A model generated the notes under the pieces. That model had not been told where the DNA came from, did no database searches, and worked only from the letters and a program-made list of their open reading frames with translations. From assembly GCA_015039365.1 (NCBI GenBank), contig WION01000189.1, positions 41,498 through 105,497 on the forward strand: 64,000 nucleotides of DNA. Reading direction: 5' to 3'. Both the position numbers and the translations under genes were made by a program. Shown piece by piece: positions 24,647 to 36,068 of the stretch. The DNA is from Amanita rubescens (lineage: Eukaryota > Basidiomycota > Agaricomycetes > Agaricales > Amanitaceae). Every line of letters starts with the position of its first letter. Positions within the stretch are counted from its first letter, which is position 1.

Positions 24647-26495
24647 CATCGCATCTTGATCTGATACCACCACCTTCTTCTTTTGGAACATGGCCCGTCG
24701 TCCTCCAGGACAATCTCGCGGCAGCCGTGGTCGGTCTCTCCCTCCTCCCCTTTCCTGGTCGGGACGTGGTTCTCGAACTTCGTCTCAGGCCGATTCCCTA
24801 GATGCCTACCTCGCTATGGACACAAGAGGGGATGACCCCCCCCCGACACAGCATTCGTCCAGAGCGGGCTCCGCCCACCCTGGTGACTTCCCTGATGCCC
24901 CAGACCAGTACATCCACCTCATTGAGGCTTGTGCTGACTTTCGCACTGCAATAGACGGCGTCCGCGCTGGCCTTCTCCCCGAAAATGCTATTAGAGTGCT
25001 CTCTCGCGTTATGGAACCCTTTGCCCTAGCCTTTGGTTTGGAAGCCTTTGTGCTTAAAGGGGGTAAGGAGTACCAAGTCAGCCCCTTTGGGGTTACAGAC
25101 TCCGGTCGGGTCGCGAGGCCCCCGGCGCCTGCCCCTATCCCAACGCCTGCTCTGTTGGAACCGCCTCCACCCACGAGGATGGAGACCCCTGTGCCTCCTG
25201 GTGCCGAGGGTCCTACCACAATACGCATCAACAAGAAGCGACTTCTCGGCCGCCCTCCCCCCCCCGCCTCCTGTCAGGCGTTCGTATGCCAGTGTTGCAG
25301 GCAAAGGCCCTCCCTCTGCCCTGCTGCCGCCCCCTCCTCTTGGACCATCAAAGCAAACTGCTACTATCAAGTCCTGCACTCGCCAGGGGACCAAGGCTTC
25401 GGCTTTGGTTCTCCGTTTCCGTCCCAGCCCTACCGGCGCTGCGATCCCTCTCCTCTCGGACGTTCAGAAAGCCCTTGCTGGCTCCTCCCCCCCGCCTGCT
25501 CATGTAGGCTTTACCCTACGTGGTGATCTCCTGGTGCGTTTTACCCAGGCCATTGGCCCCGAACTCAAAAAGGAGGTCATATCCCTCCTGTCCACTTTGC
25601 ACGCAGGAGGCGTTCAGCTCCTCAGCCGGGACACTACGTCCCTTATCAAATTCATGCATGTTCCGACGCACCGCCTGGACGGGGGCGCGTCCACGTCCGA
25701 TTGGCTTCACGCCACGGTCTCATCTCATCCCCGTTGGAAGGGAGTACATTTTGTACAACAAGCCCACTTCGTCATACCCTCGGGCAAGACGATTGGCTAT
25801 ACCGCCACTGTGGTGGTCGAAGTTGCCGACGACCGTGCTTCCTCTGTCGCACGTCGCCTCCTCCAGACCGATGTCCATTTTGATGGCATCCCCTGTCGTG
25901 CCCGTCCCTGGGTCTTGCGCAAGGCCTCTCGTCAGTGTGGCATCTGCCTTCGGTGGGGCCACACTTCACACGTCTGTTCGTCACGCCTTCCTTGGTGTGC
26001 CCTATGCGCAAACTGTCACAGTTCCGCCGTACACGAGCAAGCGGTCCTACAGGACTCCTCCATGCAAGACATCAAGTGTATCAACTGCCGTGGGCATCAT
26101 CCCGCCATCTCTCGGGACTGCCCCTTCTTCATCGCCAGATTTGACGACAAAGCGCTTGCCATCCTGCAAGCCAAACGGTTGAAGCAAGTCCGCCAGACGC
26201 GCGATCAACGTCACCAAACCAAACACGCCGCCCGCTTTGAGGCTCGCTATGGAGGCCTTGACTCCTACCGATAGGCCCTTTCCTTCCAAGGCTCAACGTT
26301 CCTTTCCCCTACTATGTCGCGTTTGGGGATGGACTAGTTAAACACTATATGCGGCCCTATGCCGATGACGTGATTAGTATAAGTATGTCTTACGGGTTCT
26401 TTTTCCTCGCTCTAGTAGTGTTGGCTTTTTTCCCAGTATACCTCGGTAGCGTATGTGGCAATACACTCCTTCTATTCGAAAAAAAAAAAAAAAAA
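24647..26495 (+). mobile_element. Non-LTR retrotransposon insertion encoding only ORF1 (half-LINE)
   Basis: 1849 bp ending in a 17-A tail (26479-26495) and flanked by a perfect 12-bp target duplication, the marks of target-primed reverse transcription. It contains one gag-like ORF1 and a ~200-bp 3' untranslated part, but no endonuclease or reverse transcriptase. The 5' end starts just before an ATG, so it is not a simple 5'-truncated copy; an internal deletion or an ORF1-only family moved in trans is implied. The 1861-bp length difference between the palindrome arms equals the element plus one duplication. Confidence 0.92.
24690..26274 (+). CDS. LINE ORF1 (gag-like, CCHC zinc knuckles), frame change at a C9 run
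   Basis: RNA-binding nucleocapsid-like protein of a fungal LINE. The first frame starts [20 protein letters not shown] at 24690. At 25257-25265 a run of nine C follows [13 protein letters not shown]; the continuing coding sense ([19 protein letters not shown], typical ORF1 wording) is in the next frame. The middle part ([20 protein letters not shown], then [16 protein letters not shown]) resembles the single-strand nucleic-acid-binding part of ORF1. Zinc knuckles follow: [29 protein letters not shown] and [18 protein letters not shown]. The end is basic ([20 protein letters not shown]), with a stop at 26274. The frame change could be a homopolymer indel, a sequencing error, or frameshifting on the C-run. 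Confidence 0.8.
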
Positions 26496-27138
26496 GACAA
26501 TCAACCCACTGTCCTTATCCAAGTTTTCGAGGGTGAACGTTCATTCACAAAGGACAACGACTTGCTCGGCAAGTTCGAACAATACGTTCCTTAAATCGAA
26601 GTCACGTTTGAAATCAACACAATGGTATCTTGATGGTCTCGACCAAACATTGTCCATCTAACATATTCAACGCAGGAGTAAACCTGAGTATTACCATCAA
26701 GAATGAGAAGAGATGCCTTAGTGAAGAAGAAATCGAGCGCATGCGGCTTGGTCGCCGAGGCCAAGTGATTCTCAGCGGAAGACGAGGCTCGACGAAAGCT
26801 CGCCAAGGCGCTCAACTCTCTGTCATCATTCATTTACAGTCTCAAGACATAACTTGGTGGCAAACTCGGCGAGGAGGACAAAGAGACAATCCTCGACCCC
26901 ATCAAACTGGACTGATGAGAATGGCTCTGACGCCAGCACTGACGACCTTGAGGAGAAGTTTGCCGGTATGTATACTTTGTTGCCACGTTATTTGCAGGTT
27001 GCTAACGTTCTTCCGAAGGTCCAGGGTGATCAAGTTGTCAACCCCATCACCGGCAAGCTCTACTCTTCCGACGCATCCCACTCTTCGAGCGATGGCAATG
27101 ATATCTTACTTGTGCAACCACGACGAACTGTAGATTAA

Positions 27139-27918
27139 AAAAGGAGGAACATACATGATGTACTACAGGGTCCATTCGTGTAATTTATTCCACTCGGGTG
27201 ATGATCCATAACGCTAGCCAATAAAATTCCTTTGTACTTCTGATTTGGATGGATAGTATGGCAAGGCCCTTTATTATGCTTTGTTGAACTTCTCAGGGTT
27301 ATGGGACTGGTTTTGGTAACGGTGGCAGTAGGGTCGATACAGGGCGCCGACTCCGGAGCATGCAGCGCGTGCCTGTTGCCGTTGCTATATTTTATTTTTG
27401 TTCACTTTGGCAATAAATCCGCCTAAATCCATCAATAAATCCAGGTCCTGAGTGCTAAATCTAAGGATGTTTAAGACTTACCATGGCTTTGCCGTACATT
27501 TGCAGCTTATATGGTTTACCGACACGATCCTAGTTAGGTCAGCCAATCGGAATAGTGGATTTATTGTTTACCAACCCATTGTTTATTAGGGGACAAACAG
27601 GTGCAATCACCTCGTGCTTGGGCGTCCATCGGATGCGCGATGCCCGCATGTCTTGGGGTGCTGGATCACACCCAAGGCAAGAACAACAACATCTAGCTAG
27701 GTGAGTACCCTTGGTGACCAGTTCTTCAAGCTTTGAGCTCACCATTTCTAGATGTTTTCTTAGGGTATATCCTTCCAACTTGGCACTCCCTTCGTCAAAA
27801 GGGAGAAAAAAACTCGCTCATGGTTTCCGGTAAGAAAGGTCCCTTGTCTCACATTCAACAAGCTAATACTGTCAATTACAAGCTAAATTTCATACATTCA
27901 AGATATCACGCAACGACG
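27139..27918. other. Spacer between Hsp70 fragment and XPG-like gene (left arm)
   Basis: No coding motif recognised. It would hold the promoter of the XPG-like gene, and a 5' boundary of a two-gene mobile unit would fall here if one exists. The same sequence is at 37992-38771. Confidence 0.4.
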
Positions 27919-29841
27919 ATGCAAGAGCTATCATGGCAGGTATGGTGCACTCCCTCTCGTTTTATTTCTGTTGTGGGTTGATCCGTGCCGCCAGAATTTG
28001 ACTCAGCTCCTTGGACGCACCACAACCCCGAGTCCTTTGACAGAGTTATCAATGATGGAGGGGTTTGTCTCAAACCGCCGTGGCTTGCGCTCCCTCGTAA
28101 TTGGGATTAGCGCAAGGTAATAAAAGTGAATCCATTGCATTAGTAGACCACGCTGATGGCTTACAACAGGGCTTGGATAGTACAACGAGGACCTACTATG
28201 CAAGGATATCCGGCACTGAGCGGGAACGCGCCTTTATCCAGCGCATTTTACAGGTTATCACGGCTCCTCGAGCATCCCATCATACCTGTCTTCGTCTTTG
28301 ACAGTGTGTCTCAAGCATCCCAGAAGCGTGGTCGTCAAGGACAAGCTGCCTCGCAGCAGCTAGCAGTCTTGTTTCAACACATGGTGCGTGCATTTGGATT
28401 CAATGTACACCAGGTGCGTGTTTTATTTTCGGATACTAGACTACTAATCTTAACATGTTCCATGTGCAGGCACCTGCTGGCGCCAAGGAGGAGCTTGCGG
28501 CGCTATGCCGCAACCGCTTGATCGACATTGTCATCACAGACAGCATGTTTACATTCATGTTTGGTGCAACACATGTGATACATGATACGTAAGATTGTCA
28601 GCCTGTGCATATGTTAGTATGTACTAATTTTACACCCAGGGAATTTCTCAACTCAACTGACGACATGGTCAAGGTCTATACCATGAGCACTACAGCTGAG
28701 GCAGATCCAGGCCCGGGACCGTTGCTTTCCCGTGGCAACTGGATCTTGTTAGCGCTACTAGTTGGCAACACCGGCGGTGGACATGGGGTAGGTCGTCTGT
28801 CTTGGTCATTTGAGAAGGAAGATTTGATGAATTACCTTAGCCCGGCTTGCATGGTTGCGGACTTGCGACGGCCTTGCAAATCATCAAGAGCAATCTCGGT
28901 GCTGGATTATTACAAGCAGCGGAGCAGTCATCGCTCCCACAATTACAAGATTTTTTGCAATCGTGGCGCTGCAACTTGCAGCGCGAGTTGGCAGATGACC
29001 CGAACCACCACCTGGGCTGCCAAGACATTGTACTTGCCCAAGCGGTCAGCAAATCGTCCTTCCCCTCTCCCGATGACATTGTTTACTTTGTCAGGCCCAT
29101 CACGTCCCTCTCCAATGGGCAATTGGGCCCTGACACCTCTTTATGGGTGCCGCGTGCCCCGGATCTTGGACGCATGGGCCATATCTGTGAACGCCTGTTC
29201 TCATCGGCTACATGTGCCCATATTGCCCGAGAATTTGATCGCCATGTGTGGCCTGGCACCTGTATGCGCTTGCTTTTGACGGTAAGCTTCACTTGCATAG
29301 GTAATCAGTGCCTGATGAACTGATTGACTCCTCTACAGTCAATTGTGTTTCCGGAGGACAAAGAGCTGGTGGAGCTGGTGGCTACCATCGTGATAGACAT
29401 CTCAGGCATGGTCCAGGAGTCAAGCACCCGGAAGCTTCGCCTAACAGTCTCAACACGTCCGTTACATGCCGCTACATTATCACAACTACTCAATGTACGG
29501 GAGCCAACCACGCCTGACTTGGAACCGGGGCCCCTGCCTGAGAAGGAGTTATCACTACCAAGTGCCATCGTTTCACTGGCGAAGTTACCCGGCATCAGCA
29601 AACGTCTGGATAAGATCCCCGGGCCGTCGTCATTTTCTTCCAGGCCGGTATGTAATACAACATTACATCTTGTTTTATTGAATAGCTGATGTTTCCCAAA
29701 TCCCAGCTGCTTTTCCCCATCCTGCGTGAGGTGGATATGGGACACTGCGGCTCAAGCGAGCCTTCAGCAGATGGTACAGATGGAGATAATGGGGACTTCG
29801 AAATGTACACAATAGATTGCGCAGAATACCTACTTGAGTAG
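27919..29841 (+). CDS. XPG/FEN1 (GEN1-like) fold protein lacking the catalytic acids, left arm
   Basis: Matches the PIN-like XPG proteins common in agaricomycetes. The ATG at 27919 gives MQELSWQ, spliced to NLTQLLGRTTTPSPLTELSM and MEGFVSNRRGLRSLVIGISA. Then come YRLSRLLEHPIIPVFVFDS, the I-region APAGAKEELAALCRNRL with IDIVITDSMFTFMFGATHVI, and GNWILLALLVGNTGGGHG with GLHGCGLATALQIIKS (helix-two-turn-helix part). Splicing of about eight exons keeps one frame to CAEYLLE and a stop at 29839-29841. In active relatives the sites read IGIDAS, APxEAEAE, TDDxDT and GxDYD; here they are IGISAR, APAGAKEE, TDSMFT and GNTGGG. All expected metal-binding carboxylates except the first Asp of the TDD box are gone, so it is predicted to be a pseudoenzyme, perhaps a DNA-structure binder. 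An identical copy lies in the right arm. Confidence 0.78.
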
Positions 29842-29984
29842 TGGTATAGAGACTATCTAGCTATCACCATTGTACCAGGGTACTTGAGTACTATGCCGGA
29901 ATTTGAAAACAAAACTGGAACAGTAGTAAATTGGATTATTGAAATGGTGAGACGACTACCAAGGTTCCCACTCTTTCTTCCCCA

Positions 29985-32447
29985 ATGTGTTCAAAGATGG
30001 CCGGACCATCGCACACAACTCGCGCCAGCCGTTCAGTTAAAGCAAAGAAGGGCCAGCCCCAGCCACCATCCACTTCTGACTCGTCACTGACTCTCAGCCT
30101 CACTGAACTGCAAGAACTCAATCAGCAGAGCCGGAAAACGTACGGGAAGGCTGCAAGAACTGTGGCTGCTTACGACAGCTACATTACCAAGGGCAAGGAG
30201 TTCCTCGCGCTAACAGTAAAAGCGCAGTGTGAAAAGGGCGAGTCCCAGGAGAAGGATGAAATTGATACGAACTTGTTGGAGAAGGCTTTCGAAAAGCCTC
30301 CGAATGGACTCTCGGCAACAGCCCTTGAGCTGTTCTTGGTGCACAAATGCCTTGGTTTGGACGGATGTGGCCCAAGCACGGCCGAGCGAATACATGCCGC
30401 GTTCTGTGATTACTGGGATAACATGTGAGTGCGGCCTCTTTCCCTGAGCCACTAGTTAACCTTAAATTGAATGTGGTAAATCAGGGATGGCGAAGAATAT
30501 GCAGGAGGTTACCAATATGACAAAGCGCGTAATACAGTCAGGGGCTGCCCGGCGCGTGCAAGAGATGTGAAGGCACTGCTCAAACGGATCAAGAACAAGA
30601 ATGGCATGGAAGGCGGGAAGGCACTGCGGAACCATGCACGAGCGATCCGATTGAAGACCTGACCCAAATGATGGACTGGTCCGAGAAGATCGTTCCTTCG
30701 ACGAGTCTTGAGAAGCTAGATAAAAAGGACATCACATTCGAGGTGATCAAGCATACCTTGATGAGAGCGTTCCTCTCATCGGCATTTACACTGTGGACCA
30801 GGTACGTCACCTTCGTAAACCCTTATTATTCGCCGATGCTTACCAATACTACTATCAACTTTATCTGACATGGCCGCTCAGGAACTCTGAGCTGTGCAGT
30901 ATACAAACGGCAGATCTGGAAATGGGCTGCGTAGGCCCTCCCCCACATTTCTTCCCTTACTTTCGAGTTCGACTGTTGCATAGGAAGGGATGGCAGAAAC
31001 AGATGGATTCTTACGATGGGCCGTTGCAAGGTGAGTTTGAGCCCTGCTGTGCGAGGTGCAGATCTTGATCAATCCTCCATAACAGGTCAAATATATGAGA
31101 TCTATAAGCAAGATGTTAGCGCTGCGGACATGTACACGCACCTCCAACGCTGGAAGTGGTTTCTCGAAGAGAAACTGCTGTCTCGAAAGCTTACCGACTC
31201 CCAAAACGAATTCATCTTCCCGACCTTTGGCTCCAATGGGGTTATCTACCCTAATCAGGAGCTATCCTATGATACAGTCCAGGAGTACATTGACGAGTTC
31301 CAGGCGAAGGCTGGGTTGTCCGGGAGATTCACAACACATTCATTTCGCCGAGGCGGAGCTCAGTATCGGTTCATGTGCGCACCCCTCGGACAGCGCTGGG
31401 CATTGAACCGAATCCGCTGGTGGGGAGGCTGGGCGAAAAAGGAAGGCGTGAGTGCTGCACTATTGTTAATCGAGATTCAAAAATCTGACACGCGTGCTCA
31501 CAGATTGATACGTTGATACGCTATCTGGTAGATTCTGTTCAGAACGAGGAAAACACCCACAGTAATGCATTGTGTCCAATTCAGTCTGAAGCCGATGGGA
31601 GTCTAGCTGGCGAGCATAAGCTGGCCAGGCCAGTGACAACGGAGGAATTTCGCACCGGACTGCATGCACTTCACATGACCATCAAGCAGGACATCACCGA
31701 GTCCATCTCATCTTCGATCTCATCAATAGTTGCTGCCGCCCCTTCTTTCTGTAATGGCCTGCCCGTCCCTGCAGTACCCGCCGCCCTTCCGGTGTACCTC
31801 GATCATCATCAACTTGATCATCTTACACCCACTCATCCGCTTGCCAACTCATCCAACATGCCGTCTGTACCGCGTCAGATTCTGCCTCGATTTTCTACTA
31901 TTCTGGACCAACGGCAGAATGTCAGTCAACCTTGTACCATTGGAGGAGGTACCAAGCGACAGGAACATCGTGTTGTACCGCCAATCCCTGACCTACGAAT
32001 CGACGACCTTGGAAAGGGACCGGATGCTTGGATGCAGGCAGTGCATCAATGGGATGTGGCTGCCTCCCGCGGTATTGCGCCCCTCAAGTCATGGAAGCCG
32101 GATTGGTATCAGGGTGCGATGGCATCGTATTTTGCTGCGAAGCGGTCGCAGAGGAAGACCATTGCTGAGGAGTACGCGAGGTGAGCAATCTTAGTACTAT
32201 ACACTGCTGACACGGCGTTTACATAGATATAAGGTACAACTCCGATAAGGATGCATTCCTCCAGGACTACCCAATGGCCGGTAACGTCAAGGATCTCCTC
32301 AACGCTATTCGCAAGCGTCACCACAGGCGTCGCACGAGCTGCAATGGAACGCCCGAGGAACGAGACAGCCAAGTCGATGCTGCTGGGCAGCCTGGGCCAG
32401 TACGAACGACTCGGAGGGCTTCCCGCCGTAATCCCGCACCCTACTAG
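29985..32447 (+). pseudogene. Tyrosine recombinase with GCR1-like C-terminus (Crypton-like), left arm, one frameshift
   Basis: N-terminal core-binding-like part: SRKTYGKAARTVAAYDSYI and ALELFLVHKCLGLDG. Catalytic domain: first Arg in LWTR|NSELCSIQTADLE (split by an intron), then HSFRRGGAQYRFM (HxxR), WWGGWAKKEG (W at the second His/Trp position) and IDTLIRYLVD (candidate nucleophile Tyr). The C-terminal part WMQAVHQWDVAASRGI, LKSWKPDWYQGAMASYF and KRSQRKTIAEEY resembles the GCR1_C DNA-binding domain of Cryptons. Five or more short introns are needed; the stop is at 32447. Between NHARAI and IEDLTQMMDWSE (about 30648-30651) the frame is off by one base, and both arms share this, so it predates the duplication or its last homogenisation. 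It lies 144 bp after the XPG-like gene on the same strand. Confidence 0.75.
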
Positions 32448-32945
32448 TTGAACTCGACGGTATCATTCGCTATCAAACGTTATTCTATGTGCGTATTCAC
32501 TACTAATTACCCTTTCCGTCCATCGAAGCTGTCTTGAACTCAGAAACAAACTACTATCCATAATCATAATAACAGCTGCCTCCCCCTAATCCAACCACAA
32601 GCCGTAAATTCATTTCGTAAATAATTCATAGTCGCACCTAATCCGACAATTGTACATACTCTGAGTAGCTAGTAGTAACCAGTAGTCATTTTTAATAAAT
32701 ATAAACATTGAGCAACGTATATAGTCTCGAGCGAGCGTCGGTTAGGAACGCTCTCTCTCTTTATGCTCTCTTTAGCTCTCTTTACGCTCTCTTTGTCCCC
32801 CAGGAACGGCCTGAACTAAACGAGGAAGGAGGGGACCCTGGCTCAAACCAAATGAGGAAGGTGCACGTGCCGTCAGCGCCGACCTTCCCCTTTTGGGCTC
32901 CGGACCCTCGCTGCGTATGGGAATGTCTCGATCGCTCCAGCTAAA
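32448..32945. repeat. CT-rich end of the arm, next to the palindrome 1 centre
   Basis: No gene. Contains repeated GCTCTCTTTA-like words (about 32750-32800) and a short frame that is probably chance. It mirrors 32965-33462 except for the T/C difference at 32912. Confidence 0.6.
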
Positions 32946-32964
32946 TCATTCCAACTAAGTCATC
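32946..32964. repeat. Centre of palindrome 1 (19-bp spacer)
   Basis: TCATTCCAACTAAGTCATC separates GGAGC-type arms that read CTCCAGCTAAA on the left and TTTAGCTGGAG on the right; the symmetry point is 32955. Confidence 0.95.
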
Positions 32965-33462
32965 TTTAGCTGGAGCGATCGAGACATTCCCATACGCGGC
33001 GAGGGTCCGGAGCCCAAAAGGGGAAGGTCGGCGCTGACGGCACGTGCACCTTCCTCATTTGGTTTGAGCCAGGGTCCCCTCCTTCCTCGTTTAGTTCAGG
33101 CCGTTCCTGGGGGACAAAGAGAGCGTAAAGAGAGCTAAAGAGAGCATAAAGAGAGAGAGCGTTCCTAACCGACGCTCGCTCGAGACTATATACGTTGCTC
33201 AATGTTTATATTTATTAAAAATGACTACTGGTTACTACTAGCTACTCAGAGTATGTACAATTGTCGGATTAGGTGCGACTATGAATTATTTACGAAATGA
33301 ATTTACGGCTTGTGGTTGGATTAGGGGGAGGCAGCTGTTATTATGATTATGGATAGTAGTTTGTTTCTGAGTTCAAGACAGCTTCGATGGACGGAAAGGG
33401 TAATTAGTAGTGAATACGCACATAGAATAACGTTTGATAGCGAATGATACCGTCGAGTTCAA

Positions 33463-35925
33463 CTAGTAGGGTGCGGGATTACGGCGGGAAGCCCTCCGAG
33501 TCGTTCGTACTGGCCCAGGCTGCCCAGCAGCATCGACTTGGCTGTCTCGTTCCTCGGGCGTTCCATTGCAGCTCGTGCGACGCCTGTGGTGACGCTTGCG
33601 AATAGCGTTGAGGAGATCCTTGACGTTACCGGCCATTGGGTAGTCCTGGAGGAATGCATCCTTATCGGAGTTGTACCTTATATCTATGTAAACGCCGTGT
33701 CAGCAGTGTATAGTACTAAGATTGCTCACCTCGCGTACTCCTCAGCAATGGTCTTCCTCTGCGACCGCTTCGCAGCAAAATACGATGCCATCGCACCCTG
33801 ATACCAATCCGGCTTCCATGACTTGAGGGGCGCAATACCGCGGGAGGCAGCCACATCCCATTGATGCACTGCCTGCATCCAAGCATCCGGTCCCTTTCCA
33901 AGGTCGTCGATTCGTAGGTCAGGGATTGGCGGTACAACACGATGTTCCTGTCGCTTGGTACCTCCTCCAATGGTACAAGGTTGACTGACATTCTGCCGTT
34001 GGTCCAGAATAGTAGAAAATCGAGGCAGAATCTGACGCGGTACAGACGGCATGTTGGATGAGTTGGCAAGCGGATGAGTGGGTGTAAGATGATCAAGTTG
34101 ATGATGATCGAGGTACACCGGAAGGGCGGCGGGTACTGCAGGGACGGGCAGGCCATTACAGAAAGAAGGGGCGGCAGCAACTATTGATGAGATCGAAGAT
34201 GAGATGGACTCGGTGATGTCCTGCTTGATGGTCATGTGAAGTGCATGCAGTCCGGTGCGAAATTCCTCCGTTGTCACTGGCCTGGCCAGCTTATGCTCGC
34301 CAGCTAGACTCCCATCGGCTTCAGACTGAATTGGACACAATGCATTACTGTGGGTGTTTTCCTCGTTCTGAACAGAATCTACCAGATAGCGTATCAACGT
34401 ATCAATCTGTGAGCACGCGTGTCAGATTTTTGAATCTCGATTAACAATAGTGCAGCACTCACGCCTTCCTTTTTCGCCCAGCCTCCCCACCAGCGGATTC
34501 GGTTCAATGCCCAGCGCTGTCCGAGGGGTGCGCACATGAACCGATACTGAGCTCCGCCTCGGCGAAATGAATGTGTTGTGAATCTCCCGGACAACCCAGC
34601 CTTCGCCTGGAACTCGTCAATGTACTCCTGGACTGTATCATAGGATAGCTCCTGATTAGGGTAGATAACCCCATTGGAGCCAAAGGTCGGGAAGATGAAT
34701 TCGTTTTGGGAGTCGGTAAGCTTTCGAGACAGCAGTTTCTCTTCGAGAAACCACTTCCAGCGTTGGAGGTGCGTGTACATGTCCGCAGCGCTAACATCTT
34801 GCTTATAGATCTCATATATTTGACCTGTTATGGAGGATTGATCAAGATCTGCACCTCGCACAGCAGGGCTCAAACTCACCTTGCAACGGCCCATCGTAAG
34901 AATCCATCTGTTTCTGCCATCCCTTCCTATGCAACAGTCGAACTCGAAAGTAAGGGAAGAAATGTGGGGGAGGGCCTACGCAGCCCATTTCCAGATCTGC
35001 CGTTTGTATACTGCACAGCTCAGAGTTCCTGAGCGGCCATGTCAGATAAAGTTGATAGTAGTATTGGTAAGCATCGGCGAATAATAAGGGTTTACGAAGG
35101 TGACGTACCTGGTCCACAGTGTAAATGCCGATGAGAGGAACGCTCTCATCAAGGTATGCTTGATCACCTCGAATGTGATGTCCTTTTTATCTAGCTTCTC
35201 AAGACTCGTCGAAGGAACGATCTTCTCGGACCAGTCCATCATTTGGGTCAGGTCTTCAATCGGATCGCTCGTGCATGGTTCCGCAGTGCCTTCCCGCCTT
35301 CCATGCCATTCTTGTTCTTGATCCGTTTGAGCAGTGCCTTCACATCTCTTGCACGCGCCGGGCAGCCCCTGACTGTATTACGCGCTTTGTCATATTGGTA
35401 ACCTCCTGCATATTCTTCGCCATCCCTGATTTACCACATTCAATTTAAGGTTAACTAGTGGCTCAGGGAAAGAGGCCGCACTCACATGTTATCCCAGTAA
35501 TCACAGAACGCGGCATGTATTCGCTCGGCCGTGCTTGGGCCACATCCGTCCAAACCAAGGCATTTGTGCACCAAGAACAGCTCAAGGGCTGTTGCCGAGA
35601 GTCCATTCGGAGGCTTTTCGAAAGCCTTCTCCAACAAGTTCGTATCAATTTCATCCTTCTCCTGGGACTCGCCCTTTTCACACTGCGCTTTTACTGTTAG
35701 CGCGAGGAACTCCTTGCCCTTGGTAATGTAGCTGTCGTAAGCAGCCACAGTTCTTGCAGCCTTCCCGTACGTTTTCCGGCTCTGCTGATTGAGTTCTTGC
35801 AGTTCAGTGAGGCTGAGAGTCAGTGACGAGTCAGAAGTGGATGGTGGCTGGGGCTGGCCCTTCTTTGCTTTAACTGAACGGCTGGCGCGAGTTGTGTGCG
35901 ATGGTCCGGCCATCTTTGAACACAT
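33463..35925 (-). pseudogene. Tyrosine recombinase with GCR1-like C-terminus, right arm copy
   Basis: Mirror of 29985-32447, with identical peptides in every frame compared, including HSFRRGGAQ, WWGGWAKKEG and TLIRYLVD. The same one-base frame break is at about 35260. With both copies broken at the same site, neither can make the full protein unless an unseen splice or a base-call correction restores the frame. Confidence 0.74.
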
Positions 35926-36068
35926 TGGGGAAGAAAGAGTGGGAACCTTGGTAGTCGTCTCACCATTTCAATAATCCAATTTACTACTGTTCCAGTTTTG
36001 TTTTCAAATTCCGGCATAGTACTCAAGTACCCTGGTACAATGGTGATAGCTAGATAGTCTCTATACCA

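Larger units (their letters stand above)
24635..26507. repeat. 12-bp target-site duplication GACAATCAACCC flanking the LINE
   Basis: GACAATCAACCC stands at 24635-24646 and again at 26496-26507, directly after the A-run. The opposite palindrome arm carries it once, in the intact site at about 39403-39414. Confidence 0.95.
24421..27138 (+). pseudogene. Hsp70 3' fragment, split by a LINE (left arm)
   Basis: Pieces of the Hsp70 substrate-binding domain can be read in order: ALKRNRDNN (compare ALIKRNTTIP), then across the [24 protein letters not shown] and [36 protein letters not shown], and an end RRTVD before the stop at 27138 (cytosolic Hsp70 ends in EEVD). The ATPase domain is absent and the frame is broken by stops and shifts, so it is a captured, decayed fragment. 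The LINE occupies 24647-26495. Confidence 0.75.
23924..32945 (+). repeat. Palindrome 1, left arm
   Basis: Reverse complement of 32965-40125. Without the LINE and its target duplication (1861 bp) the arm is 7161 bp, the same as the right arm. Every frame I compared encodes the same peptide in both arms except one Cys/Arg change from a single T/C difference at 32912. Contents in order: junction segment, Hsp70 fragment with LINE, XPG-like gene, tyrosine-recombinase gene, CT-rich end. Confidence 0.95.

Noticed and set aside
26349..26594. PYADDVI in the 3' part of the LINE, like the YADD box of reverse transcriptases
   Set aside because: Only one short motif, no flanking RT wording on either side, and the frame runs into the poly(A) tail; most likely chance in a 3' untranslated region.
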